DNA of 64,000 nt. Source: Liolophura sinensis (Eukaryota; Mollusca; Polyplacophora; Chitonida; Chitonidae). The DNA is taken from positions 28,501,265 through 28,565,264 of the forward strand of contig NC_088303.1 in assembly GCF_032854445.1 (NCBI RefSeq). Reading direction: 5' to 3'. The position numbers and the translations under genes were made by a program. Within the stretch, counting starts at the first letter, position 1. Every line of letters begins with the position of its first letter. The notes beneath the pieces are model-generated. The model saw only the letters and a list, made by a program, of their open reading frames with translations, had not been told where the DNA came from and did no database searches. Below, one piece after another: positions 33,233 to 45,724 of this stretch.

Positions 33233-33435
33233 CGGGGTTTAAAGTCGCTTTCAATATTGTTTCACTAACATTTCCACACTGTCTCCTTGTAGCATGCCAG
33301 ACACAATGCTAACATGTTTGTAGTGCTGGCTCACTAGAATGCCATGCCGAAACACCACACACGACGTACACTGAAGAGGGCCGACCTTTGTTGGCCTTCT
33401 TCTTTTGTGCTGAGCGTCAAGGGAGGTAATACCAA
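33233..33435 (-). mobile_element. SINE-C-like copy (diverged)
   Basis: GGGGTTTAAAGTCGCTTTCA is a reversed tail. It is followed by CACTGTCTCCTTGTAGCATG, GTAGTGCTGGCTCACTAGAA and TGCTGAGCGTCAAGGGAGGT, the order expected for a reversed C-type body. The head is lost. Confidence 0.7.
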
Positions 33436-33775
33436 GATTATCAACGAACAGAATCATCGTATTCACTGTTATAGTAACTTACTCAGTGAGCTAGTGACTA
33501 GTTATAATCTTTTTCTGTGGATAACTGTCCAAATATTACTTAATGTAATGAACTGACTAACTTATAGACAAATACTTATACCAATGGGTATATTGTATAA
33601 GTAAACTGTATAAGTCAAATCGTGAAAACTGACAAAAGAATAGGTGAACGTAACAACAGGTTAATAAAAACGGCTAGATTAATAAATTTGTGCACTGGTT
33701 AGAATGTGGTTGGAAATGGAGGAGGGCATTTTCAGGAACCTGGGGAAGCGTGTATATGCATGTACGTATGTATGC
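33436..33775. other. no gene seen
   Basis: AT-rich spacer between two SINE-C copies in the same orientation. Confidence 0.45.
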
Positions 33776-34085
33776 TTGGGGTTTTACGTCGTCATTTTTC
33801 AGCCAGATGACGATGAGGAGTCATTATAGGTGTGAGTACATATACTGTGTCTTGTTGTAACAGGGCAGGTCAATGCCGCCAGAGTGCTTCAGCGACTGAA
33901 GTATGACGCCGAAGACACCAAACATGACACCCCGCCAAGTCCAATTACGCTGGCACCAGTCAACCGGCCCTGTTTCCTCTCTCTAAGCTCTCAGTGCTGA
34001 GCGTCAGGCGAAGCAACCATAAGCACCATTATTAAAGTCTTTGGTATACTCTATCTCCCGACTTTGAATGACCATTAGGCCGTGG
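33776..34085 (-). mobile_element. SINE-C copy
   Basis: Minus-strand tail (AAATGACGACGTAAAACCCC) at the left, then the body (CGAAGACACCAAACATGACA, CACCCCGCCAAGTCCAATTA) and AAAGTCTTTGGTATACTC. The tRNA-like head near 34060 is worn (GGCCTAATGGTCATTC read on the minus strand). Confidence 0.85.
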
Positions 34086-35782
34086 CCGTAGCTGACCTTT
34101 TACAGTAACTCACTCAGCTAGTTAGTGACTAATTATATAAATCACTCAGTTGTTAACTCATTGAAAGGCAAGTCACTCACACTGTCACTCATAAATTCAT
34201 CCTGTGTTTTAGTCACTTTAATTTACCCTGTGTCCGTTATTCACTGTCAGGAGGGTTGGATTCGAGCGGGCGACCATATTGATGAAGAGTCTGATGGTGA
34301 CAGCCAATCAGCGCTTGCTCAAAACCCATCCATACATTCCTGATGTAGCCACGAAAAACAGAAAGAGAGGAACAAAATTAAAAAAAAATATCGAGACATG
34401 GATTGTTGAAGATGTTATAAATCTAAGAAATACACGGTGGAGATCGGGTAAATACCCTTGCGGTGGCTAGTAGTTGATCCAAAAGTGGGACTCTTTTGTC
34501 CAGTCCCACAAAGTTCCATGAACCATATCAGAATCTCAGTCCTTAACAATGTCATCTAACTTCAGATGAACTGAGTGAGTGAGTGCTTGTGGTCCAGATG
34601 AGCTGAAGAGCGCAATCGTGGTTAACGAGCCAGTCTATTCACACAAACAAAAGTGGGACGCCCACACAGTCCGCAAGACAATAACATGGGTCAGCTAACA
34701 AGTCTAATCTCAAACAGAAAATACAGTTCTCTATGAATGTTGTCTTGTACTTTCTGTGACTCACATTATATCTGTACCATCTGACTTAATTTATAAGCTA
34801 TTTTTAGTGTAATAGTTAAAGGGTTAATAAACAAGATACTATTCTCGGGTTATTATCTCGGCAAGAGATTCTTACGGAGGTGGTGATCAAAACAACCACC
34901 AGCAAACGTTAATCGTCTTTGGCTTGAAGTTGATGTCTTCCCATGGAATTATAGTTCTCTACACACGTACGGGATGGTGTTAATAGCCATGCATTTGATC
35001 ACAGTTACAGCGTTATGTGCCATTACACACATCAGTGTTCTGCCACGAAGAAGTGTGATATCGCAGAGACATAGATACAATGACATAGATACAATGTATC
35101 TCAGATACATTAGTATATCAGCAAGGCTGTGCGTTTGACAGGACGGTATTGACCTCCAACTCAATGTATGCCGCCATGGAATTATGGAGTGCCCTGAGAC
35201 AAATTGCTCCCAGTCTTAACAGGCTGGTTAGTAATCAAGACAGGCCCTAACTTCATTTGTCAATGTCTCCGCTATAGGTTTTCTTACGCTTTCGAAATTG
35301 AACACTGGCTATTTTGATTGGCTCACGTTTTTGGCAGACAGAAAACATGTGTTTCGTTCAGTCCCTGAAGAATTGACTGGCAATTGGTTGTCGCTTAACT
35401 TGAAATGATTGAGTCTTCTTTTTTTTATTTTTATTATTAAACTTTTTCTAATCGAAAGAAAATACAGTATAAAATGACTTTTCTTACAGTTAAAATGATA
35501 TAAACGTTGTAGTTGGCCACGTCTTTGTTGTTAGCTCATCTGTTTCTCGGTGTAAGAAATGGAATCGTCGTCGTTAATCAACGAACCCAAAATGAAATTG
35601 AGTTAATTATGTTCTCTATAGTAGAGACATTTACCAGGTGTCGCCTTAAATAGCGGCCCAAGAGAGTGAGTCACTTGAAGCATATTAACCTTTACAGACG
35701 GCTCTAAATGTAAAATCGGCCTCGTGGAAAACCGGTTGTAACCCACACTCCCACGCATGCTGATGGGCGCACTTGGACAGTT
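34086..35782. other. no gene confirmed; isolated SINE-B tail word
   Basis: GAGTGAGTGAGTGCTTGTGG at about 34566-34585 is a reversed CCACAAGCACTCACTCACTC tail. Open frames at 34125-34343 and 34279-34470 are not recognisable. 35160-35360 is less AT-rich and repeat-free. Confidence 0.35.
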
Positions 35783-36220
35783 AACTTGAGTAGTCACGAC
35801 CCAGCCAGCTTCTACTGCACAACTTTTACGGTCACGACTCACCTCCCTCCTCCTGGATATTTTTTACGGCCATTACCCAGCTCCCACCTCCTCTACAACT
35901 TTTACGGCCATGACCCACCTCCCTACTCTTGAACAACTTTTACGGCCACGACCTACCTCCCTACTCTTGGACAACTTTTATGGCCATGACCCAGCTCTCG
36001 CCTCCTGTACAACTTTTACGGTCATGACCCACCTCTCACCTCCTGTACAATTTTTACGGCCATGACCCACGTCTCCCCTCAAGGTCAACTTTTACGGTCA
36101 TGACCCACCTCCCTACTCTTGGACAACTTTTACGGCCATAACCCACCTCCCTACCCTTGGACAACTTTTACGGCCAAGACCCACCTCCCTACTCTTGGAC
36201 AACTTTTACGGTCAAAACGC
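35783..36220 (+). repeat. 38-bp minisatellite, about 11 units
   Basis: AACTTTTACGG (or its variants) recurs at 35821, 35859, 35897, 35935, 35973, 36011, 36049, 36087, 36125, 36163 and 36201, exactly 38 bases apart. Unit theme: AACTTTTACGGCCATGACCC, ACCTCCCTACTCTTGGAC. A worn partial unit precedes the first full one. 38 is not a multiple of three and the units carry stops. Confidence 0.96.
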
Positions 36221-37552
36221 CTCTTATAAACCGGCTTGAAAGGGTGAGCGCTACTCTCATCCAATTTCATCTTTTACAAGAATAAAATTAGCGGTCACCT
36301 TTTTATCTGCATGACATCTTTCTGCCTATGCGCATGTACGTCCTTCCGGACGTAGATCCACTTTGAAGTCTGTGTAATTTCCTGTGTAGCACTTTCTTGT
36401 CCGTCGATGACCCCATGGTCCTGGATTTAGGTCTCCGGTTACAGTCAGACTCCCGGGGGAGACCTGTGACTACATCCGAACCATGGGATTAGCAACAGGT
36501 GACAGCGAAGAGTGATGGAGACTGATGGCAATTTACTGATGGCGATCCCTTGCTGACTGCTTATATACTTATACATGTACTTGAGGCTACCTTAAACCGA
36601 GTCATTTAATACACGACTTAACAAACTAACCAATATTCGATTTCGGAGAGAAAATTCTGTTGATTATTGCTTACTTTGACGCTTACGTATGAAGATGGTA
36701 ACAAAAATCGGTTCTTTGTGTTGATACATGATCAAGGAAATGCATGATTTATCATCCAATATCAGTTTTTAACTTGCTTGTTCGCTCGAATCCCTACTCG
36801 CAAGATCTCCCGAGATATTCAAAATACGGCCGAATACCGCCTATTATTATTATCTTATGTGAACCGGATATGTGTATTATTTGTATTCTTGTTTGGCATA
36901 TTTATAGATCTGAAATCATCGCAAATTCTGAACTTCATCTGCATGCCATGACCATAATCTAACTTAACAAATGAAATTATAACTGTTGTTTCAAAATGAA
37001 AATGGCCACCGCATTTGAACGAATTAATGATGATTCAGTACAGGTGTTTCATAGAATAATGGCGTGTTCTAAGGCCGTTTAGACTGAGGCCATCGGACTT
37101 TCTCCCCCCTATAACCTGTTCCTCGGAAACCCAAAAGCAAACTAAATTTTATATTCAAATTCGCATTTTTAAGTTACAACCACACACTTTACTGCTAAGC
37201 TTATCGAATTAAAATGTACTGAAAAACAATTGTGTTATTTTTTGGTTAAAATCGGCTGCTGCAGCGACAAAAAACATAAGAGATGCTAAAAGAGTTTGTG
37301 ATTTCCTTCAAACAGACAGAAGAAGGTGTGGAAAAACATCTCCAACTTCGGAAAATGAAGTCACGAAATGCTAGAAAACTCTCACGCAAACTTTTTTTGC
37401 CTTTGATGTCAACTGATGCCCTTGAATCAAATTTCATCTTTGAACACCTTCCAATGAATGCGAATTAGTCTAGAGAAAAAATTACTTCAGAAAAATAAGG
37501 TTGAAGACCTTATTTTAAGGCTACATGTACATTGAATTATTGCAGTTAACAA
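36221..37552. other. no gene seen
   Basis: Unique-looking. Open frames at 36744-36962 and on both strands of 37246-37468 have no recognisable domain. Confidence 0.4.
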
Positions 37553-37640
37553 AGCGTCAGCGTCGAAGGCAGTAGAGCATGGGTTCAATCCCGTGACGAG
37601 TCATAAACAGTACCTTAACAAAAGTCATTGTTCATCGTAA
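37553..37640 (+). repeat. SINE head fragment with B box
   Basis: GCGTCAGCGTCGAAGGCAGT, AGAGCATGGGTTCAATCCCG, TGACGAGTCATAAACAGTAC. The GGTTCAATCCC B box and following GAGTCAT match the SINE-B/C head-to-body junction. The A-box half is deleted. Confidence 0.6.
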
Positions 37641-37781
37641 GAGGAGTAGTCCAAGTTCTGATCGGCACTCTGTGAGCATAACGTTCATTTTTGTATCCTT
37701 CAGTACTGAGTATCAAGACAGGGAAAAATAGTATTCTTAACGCAATTCTCAAGTTTTAAGTTACTGACGGATTTTCCCACA

Positions 37782-38612
37782 TGTGACGTTGTTATGTGCA
37801 CAAATGCTGTCAGCTTCTAAATTTAGCTTGCCACTGTTTATATATGCTGAGCTCAGGGCCTGCTGTCTGCCCCTGCCTTAGAATGTTCCAGAATACCCTC
37901 AGTTCGGGGCCTGTTTGTTTACAACAAGTGTTCAAGAATTTTCTTATTCTAGAAAATTCCACCAGTCTATATAAGACCTATGAAAGCAGGTCAAAGGGGG
38001 AGAAAGGAGAATTATTGAGAGTTTTGGATGCTTTCGCTGTGTGTTACTTCAGTAGGCCTTTTGTGCTGAATTTTGGTGTCTTTATAGCCTCTGGCTTTGT
38101 TATATCATATCTCCACCGAGCACTTGTTCAGTCTGAACTTGTATATTTAATTTGTGCTCTTGTGTACACAGTGTTTATTAGTACATCGACCCTGTCTGTG
38201 GAATTTTGTGTATATTTCGTCATACACTCAGTTATACTGTGGATTTTCCCTCTTATGAATATTGCCTCTGTGCATTTATGCCTGTATGGTTTTCAGCATT
38301 GTGGAATATATGCGTCCGTTTGGACTTGACACCGTTGTACATGTGAGTACTTTATTATTTGTATAGATACTGCTATCCTTTCTTGTTAAACTTAAGTACT
38401 TTAGTATTTGTATAGATACTGCTATCCTTCGTGTTAAACTTAAGTACGTTAGTGTTTATATAAGTCTTGTTATCTGTTCTTGTTAAACCTAATAAATTGC
38501 TGTAAAATAAAATCTGCTGGTTTTGGTTACCTTTTTGTGCGGCTAAACTGTCGTGTATTTCGATCAAGCCATCTCTTTATAATACAGACAGTTTGTGTCG
38601 TAACAACGTACA
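37782..38612 (+). mobile_element. putative solo LTR (family L2)
   Basis: 831 bp. The left end TGTGACGTTGTTA and the reverse complement of the right end (TGTACGTTGTTA) match with one deleted base, giving TG...CA. Inside, TATATAA at 37968-37974 sits in a promoter-like setting (CCAGTCTATATAAGACC). About 530 bases later come AATAAA-type signals (38491 onward, CCTAATAAATTGC and AAAATAAAATC). This matches LTR order (U3, TATA, R/U5). The 177-codon open frame 37796-38329 lies wholly within it and looks like LTR read-through. No convincing target duplication: flanks are CCACA and GATAT. Confidence 0.5.
38346..38490 (+). repeat. 48-49-bp tandem triplication inside putative LTR L2
   Basis: AGTACTTTATTATTTGTATA, AGTACTTTAGTATTTGTATA and AGTACGTTAGTGTTTATATA begin at 38346, 38395 and 38443, each followed by CTTGTTAAAC-like wording. 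Confidence 0.85.
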
Positions 38613-38973
38613 GATATGCACCCTATGTTGATGGCAGACAAGTGGTCTTAACGAACGTAATTAAGAACGCATCGCCCAGTCATCAACCATTTACTGGTAC
38701 CAATACATGCGTAGTAAATATATCTTGATGCCAAATGTCAATCATTGCTTTTCCCACATGTAAATTTTAATTCTTTTTGCTCTTTTTACACCAGTAATTC
38801 AAGCTAGACTCACATTTATACTCTACAAAATCCTGCAAGCTAAACTGCTTACGAACGTTCCTGTTGTGAGTAGATGGATCTGTTAACTTTTGAAAGTTAA
38901 AAGCAATAAACGTCTGAGGAGGCGATTTTACAAAGAAACCATTCTTGATGAAATCCGGCACATGAGAAATTGG
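38613..38973. other. no gene seen
   Basis: No recognisable feature. TTTTCCCACATG at 38749-38760 repeats the sequence just left of the L2 LTR (37773-37784). Confidence 0.4.
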
Positions 38974-39165
38974 AACCCCGTTGGCCGAGGTGGTTAGAGT
39001 GCCAGCTCAGCGTAGTAACCGAGAAGCCTCTCAACAATGCTGTCGCTGTGTCCATGTCTGACCGTAGTTTTCCCCCGGGCTTTGTCTAGTGTACTCCCAC
39101 AATAACGCTGGCCACCGTCGAATAAGCGAAACATTCTTGAATAAGGCGTAAAACACCAGTGGAAT
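38974..39165 (+). mobile_element. SINE-A copy with head, internally deleted
   Basis: Head CCCCGTTGGCCGAGGTGGTT, AGAGTGCCAGCTCAGCGTAG. CTCTCAACAATGCTGTCGCT follows, then a jump over about 60 bases of body to GTAGTTTTCCCCCGGGCTTT, and the tail ATAAGGCGTAAAACACCAG. It lacks the (AAAT)n end. Confidence 0.85.
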
Positions 39166-40429
39166 ACACAAACCGAAGAGCTCTGTTAGAGGATTCTTGG
39201 CCAAATAGCGACCTGAGTTTGATAATTTCATCGTACTTAGTGATGGGCTTAATTAATTTTGATTCATGGCAGTCGACTGGACATATGTAGCACATAAGCA
39301 AGACATTTTCCCCTTTAAACAATCAAGCTCAATTTTAACCAACGAAATATCGACTAAACGATTAGCGACCAAGAGGTCAACTTTGCTGAACTTTGTAGGC
39401 CGATACTTCCCTTAGCTACTCGCGGTCAGCTTTGGAACAATACTCTGACGAAGACAAAATTCCTACACAAAGTTTTCTTGCAGTGGTCCCAAGCGCTTTG
39501 GCGGTGGTGTCCAGGGCCTAATTGATGAAAGTAAGCGGAGAAGAATCGCGCGCTAAATGGTAACGTCTGTCCGTGTAAAGTGGACAAACGTCATTTGCCA
39601 TCAGTAAATAGTAAAGGTCAAGACGTTAAGTGGCCAATGAATGTTTTATTAACCTTAGCACAAGCATGTCTGATTAAGACGATAAAGGTATAGCGTTTAA
39701 GCCCCGGTCAGATGGGGACATTTTACTGTCAGTCAGCTGGGACCCGTCAAGGTTACTTACAGTTTGAGCTATTGAATATCGGCACCTTTGAAGAGTAGAA
39801 TTCACACCAATTACCTTCACATGTCGGCCATTGTTAGAATGTAAATTCCTGCTTGGTTGATTAGTCGATAAATGTAATAAAGGTGTCAAGGAATTTAGTA
39901 AATTCTTGCATTACTCGGGCGTAACTAATTCGCCTGATTAGCCAATTATGTGCTCCTACGATATTTTATTAAGGGGAAGCTAAAATCGATGCCAATATTA
40001 AATCAGCTCATGAAAACATTTTTCAGGAGGATGGCAAACACTGAACGTCTGGCGTGAGCTTTCTTTACTTGACGATGTGGGTAAGGTCATTGGATTGTAG
40101 CAGTCGATCTGGATTTCTGTGGAATGAGATTGGGACTTCTTTTATCGACTGCCTAAAGGATTCCTTGCTGTAAGATTAAAATGTCCAACTATATTTTAAG
40201 GCTCTTTTTCTAAATTTCACCCGTAATATTATATATTCAATCTCACATGGATGTCCTCAGACGTCGCTTTGGCCGCAACTGATGAGCTCTTGACCAATGT
40301 AAAGTGATCGAATTCAGCTGATCGATTGCAGCTTTAATTCACAAGGTAGGTCGGGTATCTAGTGACGGTCGGTGGCTAAGCCTTGCTTTCTCTCACATCA
40401 TAAACATTACCGGAATAGCGTTTGAAATG
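39166..40429. other. no gene seen; possible conserved non-coding block
   Basis: 39500-39970 is repeat-free with many homeodomain-like words (CCTAATTGATG, CTAATTCGCCTGATTAGCC, GCCAATTATG). No exon recognised. Function not shown. Confidence 0.3.
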
Positions 40430-40480
40430 TTCTTGAGTAAATCAATTAAACAGACAAATAAATAAATAAAAAAATAAATA
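40430..40480 (+). repeat. SINE-A tail remnant
   Basis: TGTTCTTGAGTAAATCAATT then AAATAAATAAATAAAAAAAT. Only the last bases of the tail are left. Confidence 0.5.
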
Positions 40481-42060
40481 AGTACTTCACGGAGATCTTG
40501 GGTTTTTGTTATCTTGTCGATCACTTTCATCAATATTTACTTAGGACATCTCTTAAATCTTAACAGGTAAAAAAAGTTACTTTTGGATTAAACTGACATT
40601 ACTTTTTGATAAAAGCGCGATATTTTTGTTTGAAAGTGCCTTGACTCCATCAATCAGCGCCCTGTAGAGGAAACCGTATTTCACAGGCTGAAAATAATAT
40701 ATCAGTTCGTTCTGGTAGAATCATTGATTCTAGCACAGTTTTTTCCTCTCCTTCCAAGCAAAACTACTAAATTACTTATTAAAACTTCTCGGGATGTTTC
40801 ACCCTTTTCGTGTTCTGTTATTTTCGTTAATGCTTGTAGGTCGTTCGGATGGTCGAACTCATTTGTAATATCCAGCTAAGTTTGTCTGCTGTGGGCAACC
40901 ACAGTGCCTGTTCTAGCTGCTAAACGCAAACGCCAAAGGAAATTGGAACATATAATTTACAAAGGGTTGACCTCGATGCTCCCGATCGACTCCTGACCAG
41001 TGAGACTGAATAAAGCTGCCTGGATTTCAACTGTCGCTAGCTGTGGCCTTAAGTCAGGAGGTTTGCCAGGTTCTGTTCGAAGGGCGGTGATTTATTCAGG
41101 GTCCTTCATGCAGTTTCTCTCACCGATAAACCACAACGGGCGTTTATCATATATTTGAATAATTCTAAAGGGCGGCTTTAAAACCAATCAAACTACATGA
41201 AAATTGAAAAAAATACGAATCGGCCGATTGAAGAAATTATACCGGAGATTTTTTCTACCAGAAAAATCGATGAGCACAGTGCAGTCGAATTTTTGAAACC
41301 TTAAAACCATTTTAACACTATAAATAGAACATGTGCAAGTGTGATATTTACTGAAAGACAATAATTTGAGGTGTTTATGGAAAATGCATAAAATTTGATT
41401 TCATTTGCGAATGTGGATTTTTTTTTTGCCAAAAATTTCCGTTATGGTCTCTTTTATATACTATATAATACGATATACTTTGCGCTATTGTCAAAACTGT
41501 ATATTCACATTGCATTATTATATTTTCATCAGCTGCACAATATACGTCTTCACATTGCTTGATGATTGATAATGGCTACCCGTCAATATTACGGCCATTT
41601 TCCTACATTCAATCGGCAAACAGCAGGGTTTTTTTTTGGTTTTATTTTGGCGATTGACAAAAATAATTATCTCATTTTGTCCTATGAAACGTTAATAGAG
41701 GTTCCGACCATTGTTGAGATTTTATGGAGCATGATGAAAATGATAGGATGCTATACAGTGCAGACTGGGGTAAAGGGGATTCATGAACACATGACCTTTC
41801 GATCTATTAAATTTCGGTTTAAATATTTCTGTTCACTTGAGAGTTAGACGAAGCTAGATCAGGACTTTATAGTGATATGAAATGACAAAGCGGCCGCTCA
41901 GGGATGCCCGAAATATTCTATTCGTTTAACATATCACTTCAATGCTATATAGTCTCGTGCATTTGTCTTCATTTCCATTGCCAGAGCTGTTATATATCTG
42001 TATAAGTCGTGTAACAAAGGAAGCATTTTGTGAAGCCAGACCCAAGGTGATGAACTTCAA
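40481..42060. other. no gene seen
   Basis: AT-rich. The open frame 41566-41847 (93 codons) has no recognisable domain. Confidence 0.4.
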
Positions 42061-42066
42061 AGAGGC

Positions 42067-42099
42067 ACCCCCCCCCCCCCCCCACCCAAAAAAAAAACA
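42067..42099 (+). repeat. poly-C tract followed by A run
   Basis: About 17 C, then ACCC and ten A. It could form an i-motif on this strand or a G-quadruplex on the other. It breaks an open frame (41942-42208) that is therefore not credible. Confidence 0.85.
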
Positions 42100-42657
42100 C
42101 TACAAATATACGTCAATACATGAAAGAATAAAGCGATTCCAGGCGATACTTAATTATTTTATGACCTCGGATCACATTACAAAGAGTTACATTTACGTGA
42201 AGGTATAAATATCACGATGACTGATATGGTGTGGCGTGGTGCCGGTTCTTACGCCCAGCGTGCAAGTAACGGTACGAGCTCACAGCGAAACCATTCCGAT
42301 GCTATTCAATAATGGGCTTAACGTCGCGATTGTACAGTGGTTTCCGGTGTGTGACAGTAGGTATGTCAAAAATGACAAGTCGAATACATGGGAGTTTTGT
42401 AAGTATTTTTTTTACTGCCATTGTCTTTGACAAGCTTGTAGAGGGTTTCCCAGTACCTTTTCTAATGAAAGAGGTCGTTATACCGTGACTTAAACTCACA
42501 TATTCTTATCCAACATTTTATTATATAATATGGACATTGAATTTTATGATAGATGTCATTGTATGCTACTGTAGTTGCACGACATTAAGGAACAATTCAC
42601 AGCATATCATATGTTCCCCAAACCGTGTTCTGTACATTCTCTTACTTATCATACTCT
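42100..42657. other. no gene seen
   Basis: Short opposing open frames (42236-42430 plus, 42302-42499 minus) cannot both be real, and neither is recognisable. Confidence 0.4.
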
Positions 42658-42757
42658 ATGATCGGAAATATTCGGAAATGACATCATCGGTGAACACACT
42701 GGGAACTATGATCGGAAATATTCGGAAATGACATCACTGATGAATATACTGGGAATG
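42658..42757 (+). repeat. 50-bp direct tandem duplication
   Basis: ATGATCGGAAATATTCGGAA begins at 42658 and 42708. The two units differ by a few bases (ATCATCGGTGAACACA versus ATCACTGATGAATATA). Confidence 0.9.
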
Positions 42758-44649
42758 TGAGATCAGCTTAGCGCACACATCTCTGACCCTTACTCCCCAC
42801 TGCCGCGTCCAACAAAATTGTTTTGACATCTGTCACTGTTGACGTCACCACAAAAGGCAACTTCATTTCCAGACTGACCGGTGGGTCCGCAGGAAATCTG
42901 TAATTTAAAGACAGTTTTACACTCCCAGGAAGAAAGCTGAGAAGCTGTCTTTAACTTTTATGTTTTAGGCCACAACATATATTTATACTAAAAGCGTTTT
43001 ATGTATCTCTTAAAGTATCTTCCCTATCTTGAGCACCATGCTTTAGCGCGCCGTTGTCAACAAGCTACATAGTTCATGTCACATGAGCATTACAAAGTTC
43101 ATCTAATTGCAGTCGGCTTGAACATAACTGTCATACAGCTTATGAACCTAACAGAAAAATACAAAGACAAAAGGAGCGAACTCATGATAAACATCGGTAT
43201 GATGACATGGTCGGTAATGTCATATGTTGCCTACACTGAGGTACTCCCGAAAATCATTTGTATTAAATAAACCCAGATTGCCGTTATCCATGAGGAAAGT
43301 ATCGTTTACTATGGCCATAAAAGATGAAAAAGCAACAATTTACTACAATACTCCATTTTCTCTTTTTCCTTTATGAGACATAAACAAACTCCTTGAGCGC
43401 ACAAAGGTTTTAAGGTTAAAAGGTTAAAGATAAAATCCACACAAAACTATGCCTCTTATAAATATGCACCTTTTTGTTTTTGTGATTTTGTAGATATTGC
43501 AATTCAAAGTACAGTTAGCAAGATCGCGCGCATTGAGATATTCGAAAGCGCCCACATTATATCAGTTTTAACCAACTTGGCGCCTGTATTTTTCTATAAC
43601 TCGAAGGCTCACCAGTTTCTGCTGTGACGTCACACAATCCGAGTTTTGTCTTTTGCCATAGACTGATAGTGACGCGATATCGTGTTTCCAGTTTCTCTAA
43701 CATAACGTATCACATGACCTCGTTACCAGGCATGTTAGAATGGTTATGACCGCTTGGGTCTGTTTCCACACCTCGTCAAAAATAACAACGGTCAAAATAT
43801 TTCTTGTCTTTTCTTTTAAACATACTATGTAGAAAAGCACATTGTCAGCTGACTGCTTAACTGAAACAAATCTAAAGTAAGTAAAGTTAAGGATAATGGA
43901 TAATTTATAAGCACGCTTGGAGACATAGATCGTCTTTTACTTCGCCGGTCGGTCCGTAGCTAAATTTCGTTTAATGGGGAATATACAACGGCCGTGTTCT
44001 CAAACACATGCTTCCATTTATCCTGAATCTTTGCCATAGACTCACATTAAAATGTTTACTTTTAGGATTTTACTGTGGGTGTTAAGATGAAAGACACATT
44101 ACCGTTTGATGTTTCCATTTGATGAGCATTTTATGCTGAGTAAACTTTTGCTCTCCATGGATAAAATCGTTACAAATTTAATCAAACCACCACACGTAAA
44201 AACAGTGCAAGGACACGTGGTATTTGTCGTCTTGCCGGAAACAGACCAAGTTAAATATTTACTTTCCAATTGTAGGATTTTTTTTTTGATGAAATTATTT
44301 ATGTGTGTTTCTGTACTCTTCCACGTTATTTCGGCTTGCGTCAAACGATTCACTCTGTTTGAAGAAAAAAAGAGAATAATTTTGACCCCGATCAAGGGCC
44401 GAGCCTTCGGTAGTTTGCTTAACACTTTACACCTTGAATTCATTAAGTTGGTTTTATCTGACTGATAAAATCTTTTGAGCCTACGGTGAAATGGCAGAGA
44501 AATAGACGTAACTAACCAATAAATCGCTGTGACAATCAATCAGTTTGTCTGAGAGATTAGTCTTGAATTAAGATAATTTTGTGGGAGTAATGTTAATAAT
44601 GTTTTGAGCGAACAGAAGAATGCCATTCAACTGGTTGGATAGTTTGTAT
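42758..44649. other. no gene confirmed
   Basis: The largest frames lie on opposite strands over the same bases (44106-44465 plus, 44099-44539 minus), which argues for chance. The frame 43076-43270 is not recognised. Confidence 0.35.
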
Positions 44650-44654
44650 TGACC

Positions 44655-44975
44655 TACTTGGGTTTTGACCCCGTACTTAACAATTTTTGAGTCATATGAC
44701 GACGAGGAGTCATTCGGTGTGCGTACCTATACTGTGTCTATGGCGCTATAAAGATGCCACTGTAGTATTATGCCGAAGACACCAGAAAATGACACCCCGC
44801 CCCGTCACACTGTCAACGGGCCATATAGTCCTGTTTCCATGCTCTAATCTCTCAGTGCTGAGGTCGCTAGGCAGCAACAGCTTTTTCAAGTCTTTGGTAT
44901 GACTCGACCCGGTTTGATCCCAGCTTTCTCGTTTTCGATACGGATGTTCTAACCCTTAAGCCACCGAAGCGGTTC
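44655..44975 (-). mobile_element. SINE-C, near full-length
   Basis: The minus strand reads CCGCTTCGGTGGCTTAAGGG (head), GGGATCAAACCGGGTCGAGT (B box), CATACCAAAGACTTGAAAAA, GGGGCGGGGTGTCATTTTCT, GGTGTCTTCGGCATAATACT, then the tail CGTCATATGACTCAAAAATT, AAGTACGGGGTCAAAACCC. Best-preserved C head in the window. Confidence 0.92.
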
Positions 44976-45272
44976 AGTAAGGTAAAACGGAACCTTTGTT
45001 GGCCCATGGTGTGTCCCATCTAAAAGCTATTGTGGGTAAAACATACAGAAGATGTGTACTACAGTTACACATTAGTTATTGCAAATTTGCACAGTTATAT
45101 GTAGACCTACCTGGCACAAACCAATCCTGTGTACCTACACTTAAAATGGGTACTAGCTTTTGTACATTTTTACCACGTAGTCGATCCTGATCGTCACTCG
45201 GTGAATCGGTCAATCAGTGAAGGAGTCATTTTGGATTAATTAGTCTGTCATACTGTCAGCTTTATCCCCACG
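44976..45272. other. no gene seen
   Basis: Short unique spacer. The 64-codon frame 44996-45190 is not recognised. Confidence 0.45.
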
Positions 45273-45514
45273 TGATTTATTTATTTATTTGATTAGCGTT
45301 TTGCGCCGTCTTCATGAAATTTTCCTCATGAATATTTCGGTGGCCAGCATTATGGTGCAAGGAAACCGGACAGAGCAGGTTGCTTGCGTATCTTCCAATA
45401 TATTGCCGAAGAGGAAGCCAGTATGAGCTAGACTTGAACTCACAGCGAATTTGTGAAAGGCTTCTGGGTCATTGCGCCGCGCTGGCACGCTATACACCTC
45501 GGCCACGGATGCCC
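45273..45514 (-). mobile_element. SINE-A, near full-length, diverged
   Basis: Minus strand: GGGGCATCCGTGGCCGAGGT head, GTGAGTTCAAGTCTAGCTC (B box), a shortened body, and the tail reading AAGACGGCGCAAAACGCTAA with (AAAT)n. More worn than the 25321 copy. Confidence 0.9.
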
Positions 45515-45724
45515 CATATCTAAAATTGGGATTATATGCATCTTGAATCTCTGTCCAAAAGGCATACATATACAGCAGTTTGCTGGTACATGTAAATTAA
45601 TGAAACAATAAATCTGTAAATCAACTCTAGAGGGATCGATAGTTTAGTGTTCAGTGGCATAGTGATTATCTTCTGCGGGGAGATGTGTTGCGTATAAAAA
45701 AAATAGTAAATATAATTAAAGACG

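Noticed and set aside
37796-38329. 177-codon open frame as a membrane protein
   Set aside because: It lies inside a putative LTR and spans its TATA box. Hydrophobicity reflects T-rich sequence.
44099-44539. 146-codon minus frame opposite a 119-codon plus frame
   Set aside because: Extensive antisense overlap with neither recognisable; most likely composition-driven.
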